NCBI GenBank assembly: GCA_947574505.1
Contig: CANPJW010000011.1
Span: 1-64,000, forward strand
DNA: 64,000 bases
Direction: 5' to 3'
DNA from: an uncultured Bacteroides sp.
GTDB taxonomy: Bacteria > Bacteroidota > Bacteroidia > Bacteroidales > Bacteroidaceae
This document shows positions 56,097-64,000 of the stretch, piece by piece. A model generated the notes under the pieces. It searched no databases. It was not told the DNA's origin and saw only the letters and a program-made list of their open reading frames with translations. The translations under genes were made by a program, and so were the position numbers. Position 1 is the first letter of the stretch. Every line of letters starts with the position of its first letter.

Positions 56097-58457
56097 CTAA
56101 GGTTGTATATCTTGCACAGCAAACAGTACATTTCTATGTTCCATCTGTAGTTTCTTCCCTATAAGTTGGCATGAAGATTCCAAACGTATATCTGACGAGG
56201 ACGCACCAATTTTAAATTTATATGCTCCATCATCTATAGTCCATTTACCATTCACGTAATATGCCATTTGCTGAGGAGAAACTTTAAAGCTTACCCTTTT
56301 TGATTCGCCAGGTTTCAAATTTACCCGAGCAAATCCTTTTAACTGTATAGGTTTAAGAGATTGTGAAGATTCAGGAGATAAATAAAGCTGTACAATTTCA
56401 ACCCCTTTACGCATACCGGTATTCTTTACCCGACAGCTTATCTCAATAAAATCATCCGTTGTTTGCGCTGTTGCCGGAACATTCATCCCACTATATTCGA
56501 AAGAAGTATATGAAAGTCCAAAATCAAACGGATAAGCTATTTTCTCTTGAGAAACACCATTATTATAACAATAAAGTTCTTCACTTTCTGTCTTAGGATA
56601 ACTGACACAAAGTTTTCCGGAAGGATTAACATTACCCAACAAGATATCAGCAACAGCATTTCCCCCTTCTTCACCAGGATACCAAGCTTGAAGAATAGCT
56701 GCACAACCAGCCTCCACTTCATCAATAACTCGAGGACGTCCACCAAACATCATTAAAACAACAGGTTTTCCTGTAGCAATCAGTTCTTTTAAAAAACGTT
56801 CCTGATCTCCCGGCAAACGAATTCCTTTACGTTGACGGGCCTCTCTGCATAAAGTTGGGTTTTCTCCTAATGCAGCAATAACGACATCGCTTTCTGAAGC
56901 TAGTTTTATGGCAGCCTTCCAATTAGTAGGATCAGATGACTCCATAAGCATCATATTCAAACGTTCCGTCCTAGGATCACCTTCACGAATAATGGCTGTT
57001 TCATTTGTTGCGCTCCAATCGCACCCACGTTCATACCCTAAAGTAAAATTTTCTCCTAACTTAGGTTTCAAAGCATCGTATACTGAGATAATTTTAGGAT
57101 TTTCAAGATCTATTTTTCCTCCCCACCAAAACGCCTGCACAGACTAGTAAGTATAATCCGCCAACATACACCAATAAGTGTTTGCATTCGGTCTTACCAA
57201 AGCAATTTTTTTATGCTTGCCAGAAAGGGGCAACACCCCATTATTCTTCAATAAAACAATAGATTGACAAGCCAAATCATAAGATGTTTTACGATATTGA
57301 GGACAATCTAAATCCAAATCTCCATTTGCATAAAGTTTCCGATCCGTTGACAACAATCCTAAACGTGCCTTCAACATTAATGAACGTTTCACCGCCTTTT
57401 CAAAATATTGCTCATCAATTAAACCATCTTTTATTAACTCGGACAAAAATTTATAACAATTATTCGAAGGAAGTTCAATGTCATTACCTGCTACAAGAGC
57501 CTCAATAGCCCTTTGTTTTAGGATTTCAGGATTACCTTTCTGACTGGAATGTTCCACAGCACCATAATCACCCACTACCAAGCCGTCAAATTCTAAATAT
57601 CCACGCAATATTTTATTCAAAAGAGTATCACTAGATACAGCCTGTTCACTACGAAAACGACCATAAGATATCATCAAGACTTTACAATCCGCCAATCGTA
57701 TCATAGCTTCATGTAGCATAAGTACTTCTTCAAAAATTTCTTTCCATGTCAATGAAGAACCTCCACCATATCCCCAAAAATGCTTAGTACAAGCTGCAAC
57801 ACCATCCTTCAACCCATTCTTTTGCAAACCTTCTATAAAAGCTACCCCCATAGCTGGACTGAGATAGCCATCTTCCCCATAAGATTCTTCTATACGAGGC
57901 CAATACGCGGTACGTATAAGATCGACCATGGGTGATAAAGCAAGCGTAGCACCAACAGAGCGCATGACTTCTGCCGTCTGTTCTGTGTTAACTGTAGCCA
58001 GTTCAGGATTCCAAGAACAAGCGACCCCTAATTGTTGAGGATAAACAGTTGTTCCTTTAGCTGCCAATCCAATAATAGCCTCCTCATAGAATATAGCTGG
58101 TACACCCAACGGAGTTTCATTTATAAGATAATTCTGAGAATCGCGTACAAAATCACGCAATTCATTCGGTCCTAAATCTAATGCACAAGCATATTGACAT
58201 ACATGTCCTATTCCATTAGGAATTTTTTCTCTACATTTCTGTAAAGACAATTTTCCATTCTCCACCACCTCTGAGGAACGGATACCATACAACTGAGCAA
58301 CTCGTTCAGCTTGAGACATTTTCTTATAAAGTGAATCTACTTGTTGTTGCATTTTCTGTGTTTCAATTTCTTCAGTTGAAGATTCTGATGCTCCAGAAAA
58401 ACAGGAAACAAGTCCGAAAGGCACAAGCATTAAAAGACTAAATACTATTTTTTTCAT
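56097..58457 (-). pseudogene. GH3 family beta-glycosidase, interrupted by an in-frame amber codon
   Basis: The gene encodes a lipoprotein signal (MKKIVFSLLMLVPFGLVSC), the GH3 N-terminal barrel with likely nucleophile Asp in VVGDYGAV, then ADYTY and a TAG at codon 438 (57146-57144). The same frame continues without other stops for about 350 codons: SVQAFWWGG, the GH3 C-terminal domain (GIRLPGDQERFL) and a fibronectin-type domain, to 56097. Relatives typically have Q after ADYTY, so CAG to TAG is the simplest change. GH3 needs both domains, so the product is inactive unless the stop is read through. It begins 13 bases after GH95. Confidence 0.92.
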
Positions 58458-58470
58458 GTTTATACAACGA

Positions 58471-60939
58471 TTATAATTGAGTGAAAATATAAGTTTGTCC
58501 CGCTTCAGTGGGTACATCATATAAATAGGAATCTTTCAGTTCCACTCCCTTCAATGGAGCTTTCTCACTAATAAGCGGACGACTGATTTCCTGCTTTCCA
58601 AACAAAGGATTAGGATTATCCTCTTTAGCTTTAACCAGTGTCATACCATCCACCATTAAAGCATTGTGCACGCGCAAGCGAAGATTACCACCGATAGTAG
58701 ATTTGATAACTGCCGATTCTATCTTGCCATCCTTCCATCTCAGAGAAACAATTTCAAAACCACCACGTGCACGAAGCCCCCTAATCTCTCCATCTTTCCA
58801 AGTATCAGGTAAAGCAGGAAGTAAATGAACAGCCCCATCATGACTCTGCATCAACATTTCAGCAATCCCGGCTGTGCAACCAAAATTTCCATCAATCTGG
58901 AAAGGCGGATGAGCATCGAACAAATTTGGATAAGTACCTCCTCCCTGACCTTTCTGCACTTCGGGAGAAACAAGATTCAACTGATTGGTAATCAACTTAA
59001 ATGCATGATTTCCATCCAAACATCTTGCCCAAAAACAAACTTTCCATCCCATGGACCAACCAGTAGAAGGATCACCACGCTGTATCAATGTATTTCGGGC
59101 AGCCTCAAAGAGCACAGGTGACGAATAAGGCGAAATTTGATAACCAGGGAAAAATCCCCATAAGTGAGAGATATGACGGTGATGATCATTAGGGTTATCC
59201 CAGTCTTCGAACCACTCTTGCAACTGTCCGTATTGCCCTACCTGCATGGGAGGAAGTTGTCTTTTTAATGACAGAATAGTATCACAGAACTGCTTGTCCA
59301 AGTTCAAAACCTGTGCTGCAGCCCGAGTGTTTGAAAATAAATCGGATACCAACTGATTGTCCATCGTGATACCTGCAAACAAATTGGCTTTCCCTCTCCA
59401 AATACTAGGCGAATTCTCCGGGGAATTACTAGGAGTGACAACCAGATAACCGGTATTAGGATCTCTTACTAAAAAATCAACAAAGAACTCTGAAGCACTC
59501 CTCAGAATAGGATACACAGAAGCCAAGTATTCCTTATCACCCGAATAGAGGTAACGATCCCACAAATGCTGGCATAACCATGCATTACAGGTAGGCCACG
59601 GCCCACAATAGGCCCTATCTACAGCACCATTCATACGCCATAAATCCGTATTGTGATGCAATACCCATCCCCGACAACCATACATCTCTCGGGAAGCCTC
59701 CTGACCATTCTCATACAATTCTTTCACCATTTGCAGGAAAGGCTCATGCATCTCGCGCAAATTGGTAACTTCGGCAGGCCAATAATTCATTTCCGCATTG
59801 ATATTGGTGGTATAACGACATTTCCAAGCAGGATTCAGTTTCTGATTCCAAATACCTTGTAAATTAGCAGGTTGCCCTCCCGGCTGAGAACTGGAAATAA
59901 GCAAATAACGACCAAACTGAAAATAAAGAGCGACTAAATGAGGGTCATTGGAAGTAGCGAATTCTTTAACCCGGACATCTGTAGGTTTATCAGCCTGCGA
60001 AGTACGTCCCAAATTCAAAGATACACGGTTATAGTATTTTTGATATACATTGATATGAGCCTGTAAAGCTCGGGCATAATTCTTTCCGGCATTCTTCATG
60101 GATATCTTATTACGCTCGGATGGATTTCCAGATATATCCTTATAATTCACAAAGTTAGTAGCCATGGCGATATAAATAGTAGCACTATTAGCATTAGTCA
60201 CAGATAATAATGTATCTCCTGCCACACTCTTTCCACTCTGTAAATCCAACTTCAAATCTGCACGGAAACGAATCGCACCTTTTGTGAAATCGTCTCCTTT
60301 GGTTGTACCTTCCAAAATCAAGGCATTTTTTCCAGAAACGGTAACATCCACCTTCTGAGGACAAGTCAGGGAAGCGGAAAAAGTAAGCTTTCCCGGTTGA
60401 GAAGCAGTAAGGCGTACAATGACCAGCTGATCGACAAAAGAAGTAAAGACTTCACGCTTATAATCTACTCCATTTACAGTATAAGCAGTCGTGGCTACAG
60501 CTTTTTCCAAATCCAATTCACGACGGAAATTGATATAGTTTTCATGACCGGGAAAGTCCAATCGCAAACTACCCACTGTCTGATAAGGCATTCCAAAACC
60601 GTTCTTGGAGAGGATTTTTTCACCTGCCAACTCTTGAGCTTCAGGATATCTACCAGCAAAAATTAACTGACGGATGGTCGCCAATGCTCCTTTAGCCTCA
60701 GGATTATAATTTTTGTAAGGAGAACCTGCCGAAACTGTCTCCTCGTTCAGTTGAATCTCTTCGGCCGCAGGATTGCCATATACCATGGCTCCTAAACGTC
60801 CATTTCCCAAAGGTAGTGCCTCTTCCCAATATTGAGCAGGCTTATCATACCACAATACAGGCTTTTCCTGAGCATCTATACTGATGCTGACTACAGATAG
60901 CAAAACTACAAGTGCTCTTTTTAATAATTTATGTGTCAT
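58471..60939 (-). CDS. GH95 alpha-L-fucosidase / alpha-L-galactosidase
   Basis: This inverting exo-enzyme of 822 residues has a signal peptide ending SIDAQ. It has an N-terminal beta-sandwich starting [26 protein letters not shown], an (alpha/alpha)6 catalytic domain with [14 protein letters not shown] and [20 protein letters not shown], and a C-terminal beta domain. Characterised family members remove alpha-1,2-fucose or alpha-L-galactose, the latter from plant pectin or xyloglucan side chains. With GH28, CE8 and CE12 in the operon, a pectin side-chain role is likely. It is intact. Confidence 0.93.
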   Translation of the reverse strand: MTHKLLKRALVVLLSVVSISIDAQEKPVLWYDKPAQYWEEALPLGNGRLGAMVYGNPAAEEIQLNEETVSAGSPYKNYNPEAKGALATIRQLIFAGRYPEAQELAGEKILSKNGFGMPYQTVGSLRLDFPGHENYINFRRELDLEKAVATTAYTVNGVDYKREVFTSFVDQLVIVRLTASQPGKLTFSASLTCPQKVDVTVSGKNALILEGTTKGDDFTKGAIRFRADLKLDLQSGKSVAGDTLLSVTNANSATIYIAMATNFVNYKDISGNPSERNKISMKNAGKNYARALQAHINVYQKYYNRVSLNLGRTSQADKPTDVRVKEFATSNDPHLVALYFQFGRYLLISSSQPGGQPANLQGIWNQKLNPAWKCRYTTNINAEMNYWPAEVTNLREMHEPFLQMVKELYENGQEASREMYGCRGWVLHHNTDLWRMNGAVDRAYCGPWPTCNAWLCQHLWDRYLYSGDKEYLASVYPILRSASEFFVDFLVRDPNTGYLVVTPSNSPENSPSIWRGKANLFAGITMDNQLVSDLFSNTRAAAQVLNLDKQFCDTILSLKRQLPPMQVGQYGQLQEWFEDWDNPNDHHRHISHLWGFFPGYQISPYSSPVLFEAARNTLIQRGDPSTGWSMGWKVCFWARCLDGNHAFKLITNQLNLVSPEVQKGQGGGTYPNLFDAHPPFQIDGNFGCTAGIAEMLMQSHDGAVHLLPALPDTWKDGEIRGLRARGGFEIVSLRWKDGKIESAVIKSTIGGNLRLRVHNALMVDGMTLVKAKEDNPNPLFGKQEISRPLISEKAPLKGVELKDSYLYDVPTEAGQTYIFTQL

Positions 60940-60975
60940 TCTATAATTAAATTAATGAATAAATGGTATCGACTT

Positions 60976-61905
60976 TTATAATGGAGAAAGAAATCTGTTT
61001 TCTATCAACCAAGCTTCGGCCAGTTCCGGCCACATTACCGTGCTTCCCCTTTGGGCACGCAAGGAAATGGCATGCCCACCGGTAGGGAACAGATGCAACG
61101 AGGATTTCTCTATTCCTGCATTATATAAGGCAGTATAATAGGCTATGCTGTTCAAAGGAGAGACAGCCTTATCATTAGAAGCATGAAACAAAATAGCCGG
61201 TGCCGTGTTACCATTCACTTGTTTCTCCAAAGAAAACAAATTCCTGAGAGTAATATCCTGTTCCCGCTTTCCCAACAGATTTGTCCGGCTACCTTCATGA
61301 ACAATAGCGTCATCCATAGAAATAACCGGAGATATCAATACAGCAAAAGAGGGTTTACAACTATACGCATCCAACGTATCGCCCACTTTAGCCCAGTCTT
61401 CATCAATAGCACACAATGAAGCAGCCAAATGGCCACCGGCAGAACAACCCATCACGCCCACTTTATGAATATCTATTCCATATTCCTCCGCATGGGCACG
61501 TATATAGCGAAGAGCACGTTGTCCATCCTGCAAAGGAGCTTTATAAGATTCTATTACATCCGGCGATTGTGGAAAACGATGCATCAGAACAAAAGCCGTT
61601 ACTCCCAAAGTATTATACCATTTAGCCAATGCAATACCACTGATTTCATGCGCCAATTTCACATATCCGCCACCGGGAATGATCAGTACCGCCGTACCAG
61701 TACGCTCAGCTTTTGACGGTTCATAAACATGAATTGTGGGAGTCCCGACTTGCACCACACGTTCCCTGGCTACAGAGTCTTTAAGAGCTATACCTTTACT
61801 ATTGGGCATATTATTCTGCCACAAAGGAATTATTTTCTGAGCCTGAAGAGTGACCGTCATCAATGCTCCCAAAAGAAAGCTTAATAAAAATGCGAATCTG
61901 TCCAT
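60976..61905 (-). CDS. Secreted alpha/beta-hydrolase esterase (acetyl-xylan-esterase-like)
   Basis: This alpha/beta-hydrolase has about 309 residues and a signal peptide MDRFAFLLSFLLGALMTVTL. The oxyanion region is IPGGGYV, the nucleophile S155 is in GCSAGG, and the likely catalytic His is in PTGGHAISLR. It resembles polysaccharide deacetylating esterases often fused or adjacent to PUL glycosidases. Probably removes acetyl groups from pectin or hemicellulose oligosaccharides. The start at 61905 is preferred to 61935, which would overlap the GH28 gene. Confidence 0.85.
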   Translation of the reverse strand: MDRFAFLLSFLLGALMTVTLQAQKIIPLWQNNMPNSKGIALKDSVARERVVQVGTPTIHVYEPSKAERTGTAVLIIPGGGYVKLAHEISGIALAKWYNTLGVTAFVLMHRFPQSPDVIESYKAPLQDGQRALRYIRAHAEEYGIDIHKVGVMGCSAGGHLAASLCAIDEDWAKVGDTLDAYSCKPSFAVLISPVISMDDAIVHEGSRTNLLGKREQDITLRNLFSLEKQVNGNTAPAILFHASNDKAVSPLNSIAYYTALYNAGIEKSSLHLFPTGGHAISLRAQRGSTVMWPELAEAWLIENRFLSPL

Positions 61906-61909
61906 CACT

Positions 61910-63301
61910 TTATAATCCTTTAAAATCCTGTCCATTTACTGTTACATTCTCAAAATGAATGTTTTCAACACCAATTACTTTATTAATCTCAGGTTTCATC
62001 ACTCCATCAAAAGTACAATCCTTTATAAAAATATCTCGTGCCCGTATTTTATCTTCAAAACCATCCAGATGCAAAACATACTGACTTTTCTTACTTGTGA
62101 CATTTTCCAAATGAATATTATGAAAATAAGGAAGATACGGTCCGTCATCCACATGCCAGTATTTCAATTCAAAGCCTAAAATAGACTCCTTACACTCACC
62201 TACCCTTATATTCCGGACAAATATGTTTTCTACTTCACCTCCTCGTATCGCATTTGATTTTATACGGATAATACGGTCGAGTTCAGGACTGTCCATGGTA
62301 CAATTTTCCACCCACACGTTACGGCATCCTCCAGTCACCTCACTGCCAATAGCTACTCCAGCATGACCATCCTTCATTCTGCAATGACGAACTATAATAT
62401 TCTCACTGGGAATATTCCAGTAACGGCCATCTTCATCACGTCCCGATTTGATGGCGATACAATCATCGCCTGTGTCAAAATCACAATCCTCAATCAACAC
62501 ATTCCTACATGATTCCGGATCACAACCATCATTATTATAACCATGACTCTGCATCTTTACTTTTCTGACAGTGATATTCTCGGACAACAACGGATGAATG
62601 AGCCAAAACGGCGAACGGTTGATAGTAAATCCTTCCAATAGAATATTCTTACATTTGTAGAGATTAATAAACTGAGGGCGCATGCCATTCTCTCTCATAA
62701 AGACCCGTTCTTTAAAAGGAATAGAATCCTCTTTCATTTCATACAATAAAGTTTTCTCATTTATTTTTTTACCATCTTCCTGTACAATGCCACGAATTCT
62801 GCTTTCGCTGAACCAATTACTTCTATCAGCCTGACCATCCATCACCCCATTACCAGTGATGGCAATATTACTTTCTCCATAGGCATAAATCAACGGAGAG
62901 ATATTGTAACAATCTATTCCTTCTATACGGGTCTGTACAGTATCAAAAAGAAAAGGATCTGTAGTAAACTTCAAAATCGTACTATCAGATAAATGGAGAT
63001 TTACATTGGATTTCAAACGAATGGAGGCTGTGAAAAATTCTCCATTGGGAATAACCACTTTTCCACCTCCCTGTTCAGAACAAATGGCTATGGCCTGATT
63101 GATGGCATTTGTATAAAGCGTGTCTTTCACATCGTGATAATCAGTAATCACAAAAGTCCTATCAGGAAAGACGGGAGATACAATTTGATTGTTAACCTCT
63201 ACCATCTTATCCCAGGAAGACACTTCTTTTTTATCGCATGAAGATATGGCTGTTGTCAAAAACAACAAAGATGCCAAAATTTGAACGGTTCTTGTCTGCA
63301 T
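61910..63301 (-). CDS. GH28 polygalacturonase-like glycosidase, lipoprotein
   Basis: The 463-residue beta-helix glycosidase has lipobox TAISSC. The classic GH28 blocks are all present: NNDGCDPES, DTGDDCIAIKSG, GHAGVAIGSE and RIKSNA. It is therefore more canonical than the PUL 1 GH28. Likely acts on galacturonan or rhamnogalacturonan. It is the first enzyme gene after the HTCS and has a promoter-like sequence before it. Confidence 0.92.
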   Translation of the reverse strand: MQTRTVQILASLLFLTTAISSCDKKEVSSWDKMVEVNNQIVSPVFPDRTFVITDYHDVKDTLYTNAINQAIAICSEQGGGKVVIPNGEFFTASIRLKSNVNLHLSDSTILKFTTDPFLFDTVQTRIEGIDCYNISPLIYAYGESNIAITGNGVMDGQADRSNWFSESRIRGIVQEDGKKINEKTLLYEMKEDSIPFKERVFMRENGMRPQFINLYKCKNILLEGFTINRSPFWLIHPLLSENITVRKVKMQSHGYNNDGCDPESCRNVLIEDCDFDTGDDCIAIKSGRDEDGRYWNIPSENIIVRHCRMKDGHAGVAIGSEVTGGCRNVWVENCTMDSPELDRIIRIKSNAIRGGEVENIFVRNIRVGECKESILGFELKYWHVDDGPYLPYFHNIHLENVTSKKSQYVLHLDGFEDKIRARDIFIKDCTFDGVMKPEINKVIGVENIHFENVTVNGQDFKGL

Positions 63302-63329
63302 AGTATTGTATTATGTTTATAATTCTATG

Positions 63330-63337
63330 CAAATATA
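63330..63337 (-). promoter_or_regulatory. Candidate -7 element (TATATTTG) before the PUL 3 enzyme genes
   Basis: On the - strand TATATTTG fits TAnnTTTG, about 29 bases before the GH28 start; -33 is poor, as expected of an activator-dependent promoter. Confidence 0.55.
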
Positions 63338-63380
63338 AAATAGGATACCTGTGTGGAAGTTGCAGTATTTAGGCTATTAG

Positions 63381-64000
63381 TTACACATTTTGCCCACCAA
63401 TCGGTTTATGTTTTAATTTATACTCTTTTGGTGTACATCCCATCGCTTCTTTGAACACTCTACTGAAATATTGCGGAGTAGTGAATCCACTCATATATCC
63501 TACTTCAGATACAGTTAATTCATCCTGTTCCAAAAGCTGGACTGCCCGTTTAATCCGCATCGTCTTGACAAAATCTACGGGAGAAACTCCCATCAGAGAT
63601 TTCACTTTCCGATAGAATACAGTCCGGCTCATACTCATGGCCTCGGCCAGATCATCAATTCTAAATTCGGAATTCTGAATGTTTTCTTCCACACTCTGAA
63701 GGATATTACAGATGAAATCATCATCGAAATGAGTAACTTGGGGAGTAGAAGGAGCAAGTTGTTCCATAAAAGAAGCATCCTTCTCTTCTCTCATTTTTGA
63801 AGTATAATAATCATACAACATTTGCCTTTGTTTGAGCAAAGAATCTACCCTAGCCTTCAAATAAGCAGAACTGAAAGGTTTTGTTATATATTCATCTGCT
63901 CCATATTCCAATCCCTGAATCTGATCATTCAACGAAGACTTGGCAGATAGCAGAATGATAGGAATATGACAGATATCACTATTCCCTTTCACTTGTTTCA
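63381..64000 (-). CDS. HTCS of PUL 3, C-terminal part (5' end outside window)
   Basis: The visible portion begins inside the receiver domain (HIPIILLSAKS, conserved Lys in YITKPFS) and continues through a linker to an AraC-type HTH (MSMSRTVFYRKVKSLMGVSP and VGYMSGFTTPQYFSRVFKEAMGCTPKEYKLKHKP). The frame is open to the window edge, so the GTG at 63992 is not a start. By analogy with the other two HTCS proteins, the sensor and kinase domains lie beyond 64000. It sits at the head of PUL 3 and most likely activates it. Confidence 0.93.
   Translation of the reverse strand, partial: KQVKGNSDICHIPIILLSAKSSLNDQIQGLEYGADEYITKPFSSAYLKARVDSLLKQRQMLYDYYTSKMREEKDASFMEQLAPSTPQVTHFDDDFICNILQSVEENIQNSEFRIDDLAEAMSMSRTVFYRKVKSLMGVSPVDFVKTMRIKRAVQLLEQDELTVSEVGYMSGFTTPQYFSRVFKEAMGCTPKEYKLKHKPIGGQNV

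Noticed and set aside
56097..57140. Separate GH3 C-terminal gene starting at GTG 57140
   Set aside because: It is in the same frame as the upstream part, separated by a single TAG and one codon, so it is one broken gene rather than two.

Overview
The window reads as chromosomal DNA of a gut Bacteroidales, most likely Bacteroides or Phocaeicola. The evidence is three polysaccharide-utilization loci (PULs) with SusC/SusD pairs, three hybrid two-component regulators (HTCS), Bacteroidota promoters of the TAnnTTTG type, lipoproteins with acidic surface-export signals, and IS elements typical of the group. Species cannot be fixed from the sequence alone.

Layout. 1-1.36 kb: 3' part of an ISAon1-like insertion sequence. 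1.46-22.6 kb (PUL 1, + strand): HTCS, GH89 alpha-N-acetylglucosaminidase, HGSNAT-like membrane acetyltransferase, SusC, SusD, glycerophosphodiesterase, GH92, GH28, GH92, histidine acid phosphatase. 22.6-36.6 kb (PUL 2): an HTCS on the - strand diverging from a surface lipoprotein, SusC, SusD and two GH30 enzymes. 36.7-41.4 kb: LacI regulator, ahpCF, corA. 41.5-46.5 kb: xusABC-like siderophore uptake operon (- strand). 46.7-48.7 kb: tag, split by an IS256-family element. 49.1-64 kb (PUL 3, - strand): HTCS (cut by the window edge), GH28, esterase, GH95, GH3 (amber-interrupted), CE12 (pseudogene), CE8, SusC, SusD. This is a pectin-type locus that appears to be decaying.

The most interesting unit is PUL 1. 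Its enzymes fit stepwise removal of alpha-mannose and alpha-glucosamine from a phospho-inositol glycan, such as a GPI anchor or a plant or fungal glycosyl-inositol-phosphoceramide. The HGSNAT-like protein would N-acetylate free-amine glucosamine, GH89 would remove the resulting GlcNAc, GH92 enzymes would remove mannose, the phosphodiesterase would open the phosphodiester, and the phosphatase would remove phosphate from inositol. The acetyltransferase and GH89 pair mirrors two consecutive human lysosomal steps of heparan sulfate breakdown. The substrate is inference; the enzyme families are read from the sequence.

Other points of note are putative HTCS operators (direct repeats 21-22 bp apart) before PUL 2 and PUL 3 promoters, a palindrome at the ahpC promoter, a 22-bp imperfect tandem repeat between PULs 1 and 2, a perfect 52-bp palindrome at 49.0 kb, and lesions clustered at 46.7-57.1 kb: the IS in tag, a homopolymer frameshift in its transposase, and amber codons in CE12 and GH3.
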